64,000 nt of DNA from Kuschelorhynchus macadamiae. Lineage: Eukaryota; Arthropoda; Insecta; Coleoptera; Curculionidae. Under the pieces are notes generated by a model, which saw only the letters and a list, made by a program, of their open reading frames with translations, was not told the origin of the DNA and did no database searches. Positions 20,829 to 32,510 of the stretch are shown here, one piece after another. Each line of letters begins with the position of its first letter. The stretch's first letter is position 1. A program made the translations under genes and the position numbers. The DNA lies in contig JAUTXW010000205.1 in assembly GCA_030620095.1 (NCBI GenBank), positions 1,054,001 through 1,118,000 of the forward strand, read 5' to 3'.

Positions 20829-22811
20829 TTAAATATGCAATTCCTTGTCATCTTCAAGGCAGTAACAGGTTTCATCATAATTTTCCTCCATTTCTTCTTG
20901 CTCCCCCAAATGGTCGGTAACGTCTTCCAAAATATGTTTAAAAAATTCCAACAAAGGTAGATTTTGCCACTGAATATCTGCGCTATTAAATTGTTTTTCC
21001 AAAAGTGTCATTACATTTTTCTTTTTTTCTGTCGGAATTAGGTTACCCATTGGTAATTCCTCTAAACGGTTATTTTCATTGCGTCCCCGTTTCGAGAAAC
21101 TTAAATAGTTTTGTTGCATAACGTTTTCAAATCGAAAATATTGGCATCCCTTATACTTTATTATGGTATTTTTAGTGGACACAAATTTTTTTATAAAAAT
21201 TCTCTTCAGGTCCTTAATTCCTGTAACTTTATTATAGGTTTTTGAAAGCTCTTTGACATTATAAAGAGTCCAGTCCTTGCCCAACTCTCGAACTGTTCCA
21301 ACTTGGGAATAAATATTATTGTATTCATTGGGATTATGAATTACGACGTGCTTTTTAAATAGTTTTTCAGCACGACCAAAAACACGATCTGCTGGAAGGT
21401 ACGAGTGTCCTCTTACTGGAAAATGTATTATGATTTCTTCAACATTTTGTGGAGCTTCATTTTTTAACCAATAAGCCAAAAGATGCATAATGTGGGAGTT
21501 CTTGTTTTGGCCCCCACAACCATCACAAAAAAGCCTCAGCAATTTTATATCAGTTAGATTTAGGGACCTAAGATGGGCTATTAGAGCTGAACCAACTTCT
21601 GTTGATTCGCGGCTAGCTTGGTTTTCAGACCAGGTATAGAAAAAAGGTTCTTTTGAATCAACGTCGACGCAACAAAGGGTGTAAAAACTGATCTGCCTTA
21701 AATAAAAGGCATCCTGGATAGGAGTTTTTGGTAATGGATGTACTTGCTGAAGGTCGAAACAAAAAGAAATGCTATTTTGAGGATTTTCTTTAAGCAATTT
21801 GTAAAAAGTGTTTGCTCTAATTTTGTGAATCCTTAATTCTGTTATTAGAGTGGCTCTATTCTCACCTCCTTGTCTTATGGCATTTTTCATATTGAGACAT
21901 GTCCCGCATACATCTGAAGCAGGCGAAGAAAATCCTATGTTGAACTCTCCGTAAAAAAGTCTTTTAAACATCGATTTTGATGTTTTGAAATTTAAATTTT
22001 TGGCGTTATACATGTTAATAAGTTTGTTGATATTAAGGTCACACGACACATAAACCCGACATGACTTCCCTCTGTTATAATGGCTTTCACTCGCAGGAAG
22101 TTCCCGTAAAAACTCCCGAATTTTTTGCTTTTTTTCCGCATTTTTATTGCCAAAACGATTGCCACCACGTCTTTCTTTTGGTACATCACCGTTTGTAATA
22201 ATCTTGTGTATACCAGTTAAGCGATTCTTTGTAATGTCAAACACTGCTAAAAAAAAGTTTCTGCAAACTGTAAGAGTCTTAGTTTTATTTCTCCTGTATA
22301 TGGGCAAAAAGTAAACAACGCGAACTGACTTGGTTTTTCTGTTTTCTAGCAAGACCCCTTCCTTAGGTCGGCGTCTCTTTGGCTCCAAAACTGATACTAA
22401 ATGACACAACCTCTGATCTTGGACTATTTTAGAAGGTTCCTGGTAAAAATTGTCTCTGGCTTTCTTTATATCGGGGGCCTTTGCTAAACTGCACATGTAA
22501 GCCTTCGTGTTGTGGTTGCAAGGCCGTACAAAACGCCTTAAGTTTGGATCATCATTCGAATACCTAGAATAATATTTTGAATGAGCATAATACAACACAC
22601 ACAACTTCTGAACACACTCTTACCTTTGCCTTTTTTCCTGTTCTCTTTTTATTCTTTCTGAGGTTTCTTTCTGCTGCTTACGTTGATAGTACCAACTGTA
22701 GTTTCCATTATTATCATAGACAACAAACCACTTTACTAAAACACTCAACCCAACTGCATTACTTGTCTGGGTAAACCGCAAACTAAATAAACATGTGAAT
22801 AATAGCGACAA
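20829..22811 (-). CDS. Transposase candidate of the intact element (DUF7869-like insect family), two exons
   Basis: Proposed CDS on the minus strand is 22811-22624 joined to 22563-20829, 640 codons. The 60-bp intron runs from GTAAGAG to ATTATTCTAG and joins ...EKRQ-R-YSNDDPNLRRF in frame, which removes the in-frame stop after EKRQR. The start MSLLFTCLFSLRF is the only upstream ATG in frame that I see; its N-terminus is not recognised. The body shows an acidic/aromatic motif SFCFDLQQVHPLP, LRLFCDGCGGQNKNSH, and FPVRGHSYLPADRVFGRAEK, which recur in a large uncharacterised arthropod family. Conserved D residues in the first two motifs and the D/E in the third are plausible catalytic positions (inference). 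A Cys pair DVCGTCLNMK precedes them. A helical region precedes the acidic C-terminus. Confidence 0.75.
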
Positions 22812-22864
22812 TAGCGCACTCTAATGGGGACAACAGGAAATATAAATGCATTAAAATTGTGTGA

Positions 22865-23022
22865 GGATATGTCTTGTTTTGATATGAAACTGTAAACTTA
22901 AAGAATATTTGTAATGGGATTTGTCTTGTTTTGTTTAGTTTCAGATTTCATTTGGATATGTCTTGTTTTGATTGAACTCGGTAGGTTTAAATGGTATTTC
23001 ATATAGGATCTGTCTTGTTTTG
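22865..23022 (+). promoter_or_regulatory. Right subterminal repeat cluster
   Basis: Four copies of the 17-bp motif: 22865 (GGATATGTCTTGTTTTG), 22917 (GGATTTGTCTTGTTTTG), 22954 (GGATATGTCTTGTTTTG) and 23006 (GGATCTGTCTTGTTTTG). All read in the plus direction, as do the left-end copies, so the two clusters are not mirror images. Confidence 0.75.
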
Positions 23023-23100
23023 TTAGGATCTGATGCAAGCCAGCACTAGAGACTAAACCGGAGAATATAATTCCGAAAAAAAATCGATTTGGGTTAAAAA

Positions 23101-23132
23101 TGGACATGTCTGCTTTTGCATGAACCCTCCTC
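23101..23132 (-). repeat. Right terminal inverted repeat of the 2,655-bp transposon
   Basis: Exact inverse of 20478-20509, followed by the ATTT target duplication. Confidence 0.95.
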
Positions 23133-23491
23133 ATTTATGACTGGCTAATAAAACAAAACCAAATCCTTTAACCAATATGCTAAAACTAGAACTTCTTTTA
23201 ATGGCAAAATCTATTAAAAAACCAACATTATACGCCGTAGATGAAATATTACGGGAAAATGGACATGAGCTTTTACGACTGCCGCCATACCATTGCCAGT
23301 TTAACGCAATAGAATTAATATGGGCTGGGGCAAAATCATATTACGAAAAACACGTGAACTATGGTCTGTGGAATCTACGTGGAATCGAGAACGAGTTCTA
23401 GATGTCGAAATAGCATCAATGATCATTGCGCCATTTGAGGACGGCTCAGAAACTCAGAAGATGAGGATTTTTTAAGGGATGATGATATTTT

Positions 23492-23720
23492 TTAGTCTAT
23501 AATAATAAAAAGTCTCTGAAGGATTATATTAGTCTTTGGCGTGTATAAATCATAAATTGCATTATGAATATCCATTTTTGCATTGTAACTTTCGTATACA
23601 TTTCTTAATCTTCTTCGGAAGTAAATTTTTTTTTCGTGCACAAGTTTCTGTACATTCCTTATACCGATTCTCAGAGCTGTTGCCACTGGCTCCTGGATAT
23701 TAGCCAGTGAATTTTAATTT
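23492..23720 (-). pseudogene. Inverted N-terminal fragment of the same DDE transposase
   Basis: Read on the minus strand it gives SLANIQEPVATALRIGIRNV, QKLVHEKK and HNAIYDLYTPKTNIILQ. This is the same segment as 19690-19930 on the plus strand but from another, diverged copy. It points inward and so faces the copy-2 pseudogene. It ends abruptly. Confidence 0.75.
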
Positions 23721-23884
23721 AAACATTTTTTATTAGATTTGACACCATTTTTTTGCTTACTTTTTTAGTACATTTGTAATTTTGTAGTAATAAATAAATA
23801 ATTATAGAATACTAAATTTTTTTATTAATTATAAGACAAAATTTGATATATAAAAATCGGTAAAATCGCTTTACCAGAAACTCG

Positions 23885-24215
<331 letters not shown>

Positions 24216-24659
24216 TTTTTAACAAAAGTGTATAATATTTTTGCACAATAAAATTTTTTTGTTATCACAATTCAAGTTTTCTTTGGTTTGGTTCAAGAGT
24301 GGTCCGCATTTAAATAAATGACACTGTATAAGTGGTTAGATTTTTAGGTTAAGCGGGGCTCACAATTTTTGGTGATTGATAAGAAAATCTCACTTTCATT
24401 AAGTGGCTGTATAAACAGAACATATCCTGATTGTTCCACTGATTCGAATCGCCTTCCGACTTTATTAAGGCGCTTGCCATTTTGTGTATTTTTGTTTTTG
24501 CCAACCAAAAAATTTTAACCAATTACATATTTAGCGAATTTTCCTATTTAGTCCTTCGGCATTTAATATATAAAATAATATTAAGTGGCTATCTTAATAA
24601 TATTGCGTAATGTAATAAAAAAAACTATTTTCTTTCTCCCTGTATATTTGTAAATAGCC
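24216..24659. other. AT-rich spacer
   Basis: No recognisable gene or repeat. Confidence 0.5.
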
Positions 24660-24749
24660 CATCGAGATTTAATAGCTCGGTAAAAGAATCACACAACATT
24701 TCGGTATTAACTGTGTTTTCTTATTTGATTCATAATGTTGGTGACCTTT

Positions 24750-25690
24750 GGAGCCGCACGATAAGACCGCATTCTACTATAGTACGATCGACCACCTCTA
24801 TAGAGTAAGTCTCCTTATAGAAAAATGTACAAAACATAATTGTGCCTATATATTTAGCCTTTGTTGACTTTCAAAAGGCTTTCGACATCGTCGAAGTTTG
24901 GTCAATCTTAACGGCTCTACAAAACGCAAGAATAGACTCAAAGTATACCCAATTCTTCAAAAATATTTACAAGGAAGCAACAGTACATGCAAAAATTGAT
25001 GAAGAATCTACGACCGACAGAATGTCACTGGAGAGGGGTGTGCGTCAGGGAGACACCATCCCACCCCAAATTATTTACACTTGCCCTCGAAGACGTCTTT
25101 AAAAAAATATCTTTAAAAATTGGAGAGGAGTCAACATATATGGTGCCAGATTTAGCCACCTCAGGTTCTCAGATGACCTAGTTCTAATAGGAAACAACGT
25201 TACGGAACTACAGCATATGCCAAATAAACTAAACCTAGTATCTGCGAACGTAGGACTGAAAATGAACTACGACAAAACAAAAATAATGAGCGCTGAAAAT
25301 ACCAACATATACATTCAAAATAATACGCTACACTATTAAACTAGTAAAAGAAAATCAACACGCAGAAATTAAAAGGCGTATAAGATTGGCATAAGCGGCT
25401 TTCGGTAGACTGGGACATATTCTAAAAAACCACATGATCCCTATAAATCTGAAACGCAAAGTATACAACACATGTATATTGCCTGTATAAACAAAGGGAT
25501 TAGAAGCAATTAGTCTAACAAAAGCATTTGTAAACAAACTCTTAACATCACAATGAGCTGTGGAGCATTGCATGCTAGACTTCTCACTTCATAATTAGAA
25601 AGGAAAATATTAGGGGACAAACTAGAGTTACTGACATAATACAGGAGGTTACTGAGATGAAATGGCGTTGGGTTGGTCATGTGTCAAAGT
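24750..25690 (+). pseudogene. RTE-type LINE reverse transcriptase remnant
   Basis: The frame IYLAFVDFQKAFDIVEVWSI (RT palm motif with the first catalytic D) continues to LERGVRQGDTI. It then shifts frame into PKLFTLALEDVFKKIS and again into FSHLRFSDDLVLIGNN, the FxDD catalytic motif with S in place of the usual A. NVGLKMNYDKTKIMSAE follows. After stops the thumb / C-terminal part is still readable (AEIKRRIRLA, LGHILKNHMIPINLKRKVYN, TCILPV) down to MKWRWVGHV-like sequence near 25670. The gene is 5'-truncated with no endonuclease domain. Residue patterns fit the RTE/BovB clade as found in insects. There are at least three frameshifts and several stops. Confidence 0.75.
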
Positions 25691-25699
25691 AAGTTTTCC

Positions 25700-27200
25700 G
25701 CACTAGTGCAAAACAAAATTGACACGTACGAAAATTTGACAACGGTTAAACCGATTCAATTCAAATTTGAACCAAAAATAGTATGGGTCAATGTCCGAGA
25801 AGTGCAAAGCGACTTCAGCTAAGCTAAACAGAAATAGTTATAAATGTTATAATAACATCAAAACATTTTGTCAGTGACGTATATATTTAATTGTTTCCCT
25901 GTTTTTTTTTTCGATATTTATTTACACAAAATTTGAGAAAACATTTTAACCCAGTCAAATTAGACTTTTGGCGAAATAATTTTAATTCACTTTGGACATC
26001 CTAAAAAAAAAGGATAATATAAATTTCGCGACAGTTTCTGCAAGTGAGCAAACCTTTGTGAGCCAAAAAACTGGAAAGTTTTAGCACTTTTTCTAACGAA
26101 TGTTTCATACAGAAAATTTCACTCTTATCAAAAAAATCCCTGTTATCTGGAAAATAAAAACATAAAAAAACTGGAAATCTGTCCGTAAGACGAATTTGTA
26201 AAGTGTGATGTGTTATATTCTCAAGAAACATGATAAAATCAATTTGCATTTAAGCTTACTTAAAACCGGTGTGATGATGGCGTTGATAAAATCCTAGGGT
26301 TTTACCAGTATCCCAGAAATGGAAAATTTAACATCAAATCAATATTTACTATCTAATAGGTTTTATGATTCCTTATACCGAGACATTTAGGTTTTACTTT
26401 GTATTTATGCGTTTACTGGGGAGAATTCATAAATATTGTCATAAGGCCATCAAGTCTTAGGATATAAATATGTTGTAAAGAAACTTTATAAGTTTATTAT
26501 TGCAATGGATTTTAAAATTAACACACTTTTTAAAAAATAAACACCTTACGCTTAATGAATATTGTATTAATATTAGGTTTGCCTGGATAAACATTCAAAA
26601 TCACAAAACTTGTTAACCGTGTGTTTAATTATAATAGGTTCTTAAATTATACATAAAAGTAAATAAAAGCGAGAATTTCACAAGAAAAGTAAAAATTATT
26701 TACATAAACACTTTAAACCGTACGGAAGTCTACAAAGTAACCTTCAAATTTAGGAATCCCTCGGCAAAATTTTACATCTCAAATAAGAGTAATAGCTTTT
26801 AAAACGGGTGTATTGTGGGATAGATAAAGTATATTTACCAGATTGACAACTACGATTTTATGAAAGCAAAAGTTAAGGTGAAATAGTCTTAAAAATCAAT
26901 ATCGCCATTTTATTTGTACAATCAAACTCAGAATTTTGTTAAATTTCGACTTTAATCTAAGAATTGAAAAACAAAAAAAAATTGTGGTCTCTTCTACGCT
27001 TTCGTATATTTGTCTATATTAATTAAAACATAATTAAAAAATGACAATAAAATACAATAAACAACTATAAAACAAATTTACGGTAATCATTACGATGTGA
27101 AACAGAACCACACTATTACACGAATCATTACCGCTTTTTAAACAAAACATTGGTAATAATTTTTGGAGATTCTCATTTAAGAAATTAATACTAGTTTCAA
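25700..27200. other. AT-rich stretch without recognisable gene
   Basis: Only short frames occur, for example 26249-26001 on the minus strand (82 aa, contains CRNCREI). I could not match any of them to a family or give them splice sites. Confidence 0.55.
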
Positions 27201-27254
27201 TTTTTTCCCTTAAATTCTCTAAATTATTACTTCTTTCTTTATAAACTTCTTTCT

Positions 27255-28070
27255 TTCCAGAGAAAACGGCATCAAGTCTGGACTATTCGGAGGCTAATTT
27301 ATAGTTCCATGAGCTCCTATCCACTCGTCATACTGTTCATTTAAGTATTCTCTTACATAAATAGGATTATGAGGTGGCGCGCCCTCTTAATGCCACACAA
27401 GATCCGCGAATTGCTTAAGAGGAGACACTTTTAAAAAATTAGCTATATCGTTTTCTAGAAACTATAGAGCCCTGTTAAAGAATCTCTTAAAATTATCCGA
27501 CCATATTATTTCATTTCTAAGAATCCCACACCAAACATTTAACGACATACGCCCCTAAGTTTTAATTTCAATATATCCATGAGGATTTTCTAGGGTCAAC
27601 AGCCTGACCACTCTATAAAATTTTGTTAAAAAATCAAAGTCTTCATTTTTTCTGGCTAACATATAATTACAGTATTCCAGTCTTTTAATTTCATGGATAT
27701 CTATTAACTTTTGCACTGGCAACATTTTATAGGGATGATGTCCTTGTCTATGTAGGATTAAAATGTTTACTAGCATATGATAGAGATAAAGCCGGATTTT
27801 CTAGATAAAGAAACTAAACAGGCTTTAAGTTACATAAGTAATCAATAATAACACTGGCTTAAAAAAATAATAGTATTTGGAACTCTTCAACATTGTTTTG
27901 AGTCATAGTGCGTTTTTTCCTTTGGAAATACTTGCGCTCTCTGATGCATCTGTCAGTGTAATAGAAGGTTGATTTGGAAGGAACTTGCCTGTCGGGATAA
28001 ATACGGCGATATTACTGTTTTTGTAAAATATGCGAAGAATGTCAAATTTTTCGTCTTCTGTATAACCCAT
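27255..28070 (-). pseudogene. Mariner-like transposase remnant
   Basis: On the minus strand the start MGYTEDEKFDILRIFYKNS at 28070 fits the first helix-turn-helix of insect mariner-like transposases. After damage, HHPYKMLPVQKLIDIHEIKR and LEYCNYMLARKNEDFDFL match the linker before the catalytic domain. Further on, GAPPHNPIYVREYLNEQYDE and WIGAHGTIN-stop-PPNSPDL contain the region of the second and third D motifs. The expected D of QQD is lost in an E-G-A-P sequence, and a stop (TAG) replaces a W codon. Multiple frameshifts occur. No clear terminal repeats could be assigned to this copy. Confidence 0.7.
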
Positions 28071-28495
28071 TTTACAGTTTAAACTATTTCTTTTTGGCGT
28101 CTAAATAAGTTTTAATTAATGTTGGAGTAGTTTGAATATTCCGCTTTGTTTTGTTTTTTGTCCATGGCAACTGTGATTTCGTAAACCCAAATCTGATATT
28201 ATCGGGATATTTAAACGTAAATATTTCAAAAGCTATTGATCCAAACATAGACATATTATACATTTTTGAAATCAGAAAAATATTCTTTAGCGAAATATAA
28301 TGTAATATATAGTGTGTCCCATTTAAAAAATATCAAGTTTATGTTTTTTAGTAGCTTTGCGATCTTCATTTCCTTTAATAAAAATTATTTTCTGGCGGTT
28401 TAGGACAATTCCTACAAATTCTGTACTTAACATTTATTTCTATCTCTTATAATAAAGGCAGTAGATAAAGTCTACATATTGTAAAACACCCTCTA

Positions 28496-31476
28496 CAGGG
28501 TATCCGAATTTCGATGGTTTTGCGGATTGTAATAAGGGAGATCCCTTATTACAAGAAGAGAAGATAGAGAGATGCGGTTTTCGCAACACTATGCTACTTT
28601 TTTGTGAAACCATAGAAGCCGCACACATTTTTAGTAGCCCTCTTCGTTTTTGAGATACCGGGTGAAATTGGAAATTTTTAGTTTTTAGGTACCCCTCGTA
28701 TCTCGATGGCCTGGCAACTTACCGTAAAGGTAAAAACTAACTTCAATAAAGTTTTTTGCGTAGAATCCAGTGGCGTAGTCAGGCTAGTAGTAGGCCATGA
28801 AAATTGTGTGTTAATTTTATAAATCTGAATTATTTGTACCAAAGTTTCTTATAATATAATTATTAAACAATAAATCAGTTAACAAAGATTCATACTATTT
28901 AAGTTTTACGCTAGGGAAACAAATATCTAAAAAATCTACTAAAAACACATATTATAAACTAAAAATATATACATATGACGATAATTTAATTATTTTTCTA
29001 ATGTTGACAATAAAATTGTATTCTGTCAAATACTTACTATTGACTAAATTAGAAAAAAAGGTTATGCAGGGTGTAGAAATTACAGATACTGTTCGAACTG
29101 TTCCCCATTATACCTTATACACATATCACACATCTTTCTTATTCTACTTAGTGCGTTAAGTATAATCATTTGGCGAGCTTGTAAATATCTAAAGGCTTTT
29201 CTTGTGTCGTTTTGTAGATCTTCGATCGTGTGGTGTTGCCTTTGGTAGATGATATCTTCAAGATATCCCTGGCGACCTAGGCGGCTATCTTACAGACCAA
29301 TTTGTACCAATCCAGCGACCTGGAAATTCATTTTCTAAAAAGGTACTAGTAGTCCGTGCATTATGAGCCGGGGCACCATCTTGCTGAAGAAAAATATTTT
29401 GTAATTGCGCCAAAGGAATATTATCTAATACATCAGGAAGCGTATTTTCCAGTATCTCTAGGTACCGGTTTCCAGTCAGACTACCGTTATAAATGACATA
29501 CCTTATTTTTGTACCAAGGATAAAGCAGGGCACGCTAAATCCAAACCTGCCTCGTTGTTCGCGTGGAAATGTAACGTGTTCATTTTCTTTGGGCCAGTAT
29601 CTATTGTGTCGATTTAGAATACCTGCACTTGAGATATATGCCTCGTCAGACCATTTAACTCTTTTTTCGAAATTTATTTCGGTATAAGTCATATGAGGTA
29701 CCAACTGCAGAAATCTATGCGACGATGTGCATCTCCCGGGTGCAAATAGTGCACTAACTTATATTTATACGGTTTGAAATCGTATTTTTTTAAAATAGTC
29801 TGCACTCTTGGCTTTGGTACTCTCACTTCATCCTCGACTTTTTAACAGGAAGTTGACGGATTGATTGCAACGACAGCTAAAACATTAATCTCTTCACTTT
29901 CCCGATTTTCTTTGTAATATGATTTCGGTCGCGGTACTTTGAGTGATCCGTGATTGATCAGATTTACTTTTATTCTTGAAAATAGTCTTTTATCGGGCTG
30001 TCTTGGTTCTGGGTATCTATAAGGAATAAATGCTTATTTACAGATAGATGGAGTATAGAACGACATATTCAAAATAAATTAAATTGAATTATTTTATTAT
30101 ACAAGGAGATGTAAAAGATGTTTTTTCTTATCACCTATCAACAAAACTGCTATTCACTTTTCAAATATTTTAATTATAATTAATTTTATTGGAAATTTAG
30201 TGACATCGTATCTTTCATGTTACAGACTTACTGCAATAATATGCTTTTTTATTACAAGCAAATTTTGGATACAATTGTAACCTATTAGGAACGATAGGCA
30301 TAATTTGAAATATTAATATTATTATTCTGAAAAAAAAATCACAAAACTAAAATTTTATTATTATCTATACTTTTGTTTTTCAAAAATACTGCGAGTCCTT
30401 CTACATCGGCTATCACTAGTTCCGAAAAGCCCTGGTTTAAGAAGCAAAGTTATTTTGTTTACTTAGTATTACTCCTGTCACTTACCGGATTAGATACATC
30501 TCTGACCCTTCATTCGGATTTTCCTGGTACTGTATAAAACAAACAAGCATGTCATATTTCTCCAAGTTTTCGAAATTCGCAGCCATTTGATATTTAATAC
30601 ATGGACAAAGGCAATATTTGCTTAAAATAATTTAACAATGACAAATGTCAATTAGTTTCTACAATGGCTCAACGGAATCTATATATTCTTTTATTTAATC
30701 AAGTCATAGCCGCCTTATTTTATTTAAAACAAATCTTGCGTATTTCTAAGGGATAAATTAAATAGTTGTTAGTAAGTATTTTCAAACAACGCATTTGTCA
30801 ACATTAGAAAAGTATTAAATCTAACGTCATTGTAAATAAAATATTTTTAGTGTATAATAGGTATATATTTTTTTTATTAGATTTCCTAGGTATTTGTGTT
30901 AGTTGTGTTGTCCAGGGTAAATACTAAATAGTAGGTGTGTATCTTCGTTTATTGATGTATTGTTTAGTTATGATATTATAACAAACTTTGGTACAGATAA
31001 TTCAGATTTAGAAAATTAACACACAATTTTCATGGCCTACTAGAAAAACAGATTAAAATTTCTTTAAATTGACTTTATTGTCGGTACCGGATTGAAATAA
31101 ATATCAAGTGTTATATATTTTTGAGAAGCTAAAAATATACAGGGTATCCCATAAAAAAACCCAACTTTAGTTTAAACCTCGAAACGATATTATCTAACCA
31201 AAAACTGACTACGCCACTGGATTCTACGCAAAAAATCTATCGACGTTAGTTTTCTACTTTTCGGTAAGTTGCCAGGCCATCGAGATACAAGGGGTACCTG
31301 AAAAGGCAAAATTTTCAATTTCACCCTGTATCTCAAAATCGAAAAGGGCTAGGAAAAATTTGTTTGTGGCTTCTTCGGTTTCATAAAAAAGTAGCATAGT
31401 GTTGCGAAAACCGCATCTCTCTATCTTCAGTAATAAGGGAGGTACCTCACAAAACCATCGAAATTCGGATACCCTG
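28496..31476 (-). mobile_element. Long-TIR mariner element A
   Basis: The element starts CAGGGTATCCGAATTTCGAT after TA (28494-28495) and ends ATCGAAATTCGGATACCCTG before TA (31477-31478), a 2,981-bp unit. The arms are several hundred bases long and inverse to each other. They share AGAGATGCGGTTTTCGCAAC, GCGTAGAATCCAGTGGCGTA and GGCCATGAAAATTGTGTGTT. The left arm lacks about 190 bp that are present in the right arm around 31140. A mariner-type transposase remnant lies between the arms. Confidence 0.75.
29080..30020 (-). pseudogene. Mariner-like transposase of element A
   Basis: The N-terminal remnants near 30000-29770 read PDKRLFSRIKVNLINHGSLK and YKENRESEEINVLAVVAINP, then LKKYDFKPYKYKLVHYLHPG. 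The catalytic part (29704-29285) contains RVKWSDEAYISSAGILNRHN (first D), WPKENEHVTFPREQRGRFGF, GSLTGNRYLEILENTLPDVL and IFLQQDGAPAHNARTTSTFL (second D). It ends in WIGTNWSVR and a stop, with the third-D segment deleted. C-terminal sequence GYLEDIIYQRQHHTIEDLQN is still recognisable beyond. The family is Tc1/mariner of the D-D-D type, close to the DD41D group. It is dead. Confidence 0.8.
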
Positions 31477-31796
31477 TACATGAAAATATTGGAAAAAATT
31501 TTGCAAATGACGTTTTAACTTTTCTTAGCTAATGTAAACATTCATTTTGATGAAAAAAGATTTTTTTCAGGAAAACTAAAACTTTCAACATTTCAAGTTA
31601 ATTTATTGCTAATTTTTGGAATTTTATATTTCTAAAATATCGATATTTACGATAAATTTCGGCGCGCAAAAAAAATTGTGATGTAAATGATCTTTTACGC
31701 AATTATTGTAATTCGAGGATATTCAGCAAACATGTCACTAAGAGCATTTTCATTTTAAGTTGTTAAGTAAGTAAAAGTTACCTCTTCAATTCCCCA

Positions 31797-31866
31797 ATAT
31801 TAAATTTCTCCAAATCATCCTTAACTTAAAATATTACATTTCTCCAAATCATCCTTAACTCAAATA
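31797..31866 (+). repeat. Short tandem duplication
   Basis: TTTCTCCAAATCATCCTTAA with flanks occurs twice, about 36 bp apart. Confidence 0.8.
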
Positions 31867-32104
31867 TATTAAAATTTATAGCGGAATACTTAAGAACGAT
31901 TTTTTATTACCTTGAATATATAAGGTTTTATAGAGTTCTTGGTTTTATGACTTACTTAAAAAAATACTTAAAGCTCTATTAAGACAGGGCTTTTTTATCT
32001 TTAATACTTAAAAATAAGTTTTTATCAGCAATTCTGAAGACCTTCACTAAAATTTTATTTTTTCTTCTTCAAGGTGTATTAGATCAACTAAGAAAATGCC
32101 TTAC

Positions 32105-32326
32105 TTGGAAAATGTCATCTATTATTCTGGCGAACATAGATCCTGCCCTCTGCGGTTTGAACCCTCCATTATCATGAGGTGCTACAGGATTGGCAGGAGC
32201 TGGATTGGCTCCCGTTGTTATTCCACTGATTTCCACAGTAGATGGGGCTTGATTCTGAGGCTGCTGTCCCACCTCGGGTCTCTTTTCTTCGGATACGGCG
32301 TTGACGGCAACATCATTTACAGTAGC
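32105..32326 (-). CDS. Unrecognised host gene, internal exon
   Basis: On the minus strand the exon begins after TTTTTTAAAG and ends CAA|GTAAGG. It is 222 bp (74 codons), phase 0 at both ends and open throughout. It encodes ATVNDVAVNAVSEEKRPEVG, then a Q/P/A-rich low-complexity part (QQPQNQAPSTVEI, GANPAPANPVAP), then FKPQRAGSMFARIIDDIFQ, which looks structured. It is GC-richer than its surroundings, has good splice sites and bears no similarity to any transposon here. It joins in phase to 19202-19116 downstream and probably to 55729-55628 upstream. The protein family is not recognised. Confidence 0.7.
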
Positions 32327-32510
32327 CTTTAAAAAATAATAAATATAAAATCCACGTATGGAATGGTTAGTTTTCAGAAAAAGCTCAAAAAGCAATTATA
32401 TTAACTTTACAAATATTAATCAGGATAGTAGATTCATGCCACATATGTCAATAACTAGAACCTTAATTCATAAAACTGGTGGCAAGCTATTTCCTTTGAT
32501 GGCTCGTCAG

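Larger units (their letters stand above)
20474..23136. mobile_element. Structurally intact DNA transposon, possibly Sola-like
   Basis: The element itself is 20478-23132, flanked by ATTT (20474-20477, 23133-23136). Terminal inverted repeats are perfect over 32 bp, starting GAGGAGGGTTCATGCAAAAG. Excision with one ATTT restores D-I-Y-D-W in the host transposase, which confirms the boundaries. It carries one spliced minus-strand gene of 640 codons and clusters of 17-bp subterminal repeats. A 4-bp target duplication with a transposase of this type is compatible with the Sola superfamilies, but that is a proposal only. Perfect ends and an unbroken gene suggest recent activity. Confidence 0.85.
19669..23401 (+). 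pseudogene. DDE transposase (same family as 11626-15106), copy 2, split by an intact transposon
   Basis: The N-terminal part contains NIQETVAKALGIGIRTVQKI (helix-turn-helix), RNAIYDLYTSKTNITLQVLK and KLIKILGFRYKKDCNRRSL. A stop near 20086 is followed by FRKVVFLDETWIFCNRNGS (first D) and LIILDNASYHSRIL (second D). The frame reaches N-K-S-D-I at 20477. It is interrupted by the 2,655-bp element and resumes as Y-D-W-L-I-K-Q-N. After a frameshift it gives LYAVDEILRENGHELLRLPP and YHCQFNAIELIWAGAKSYYE (E region), then breaks down after 23390. There are several stops and frameshifts. Motif order and spacing match copy 1, and both carry the catalytic D-D-E signature, so this is a second dead member of the family. 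Confidence 0.8.

Noticed and set aside
26001..26249. 82-codon frame on the minus strand with CRNCREI
   Set aside because: No family match, no splice sites, surrounded by featureless AT-rich DNA.
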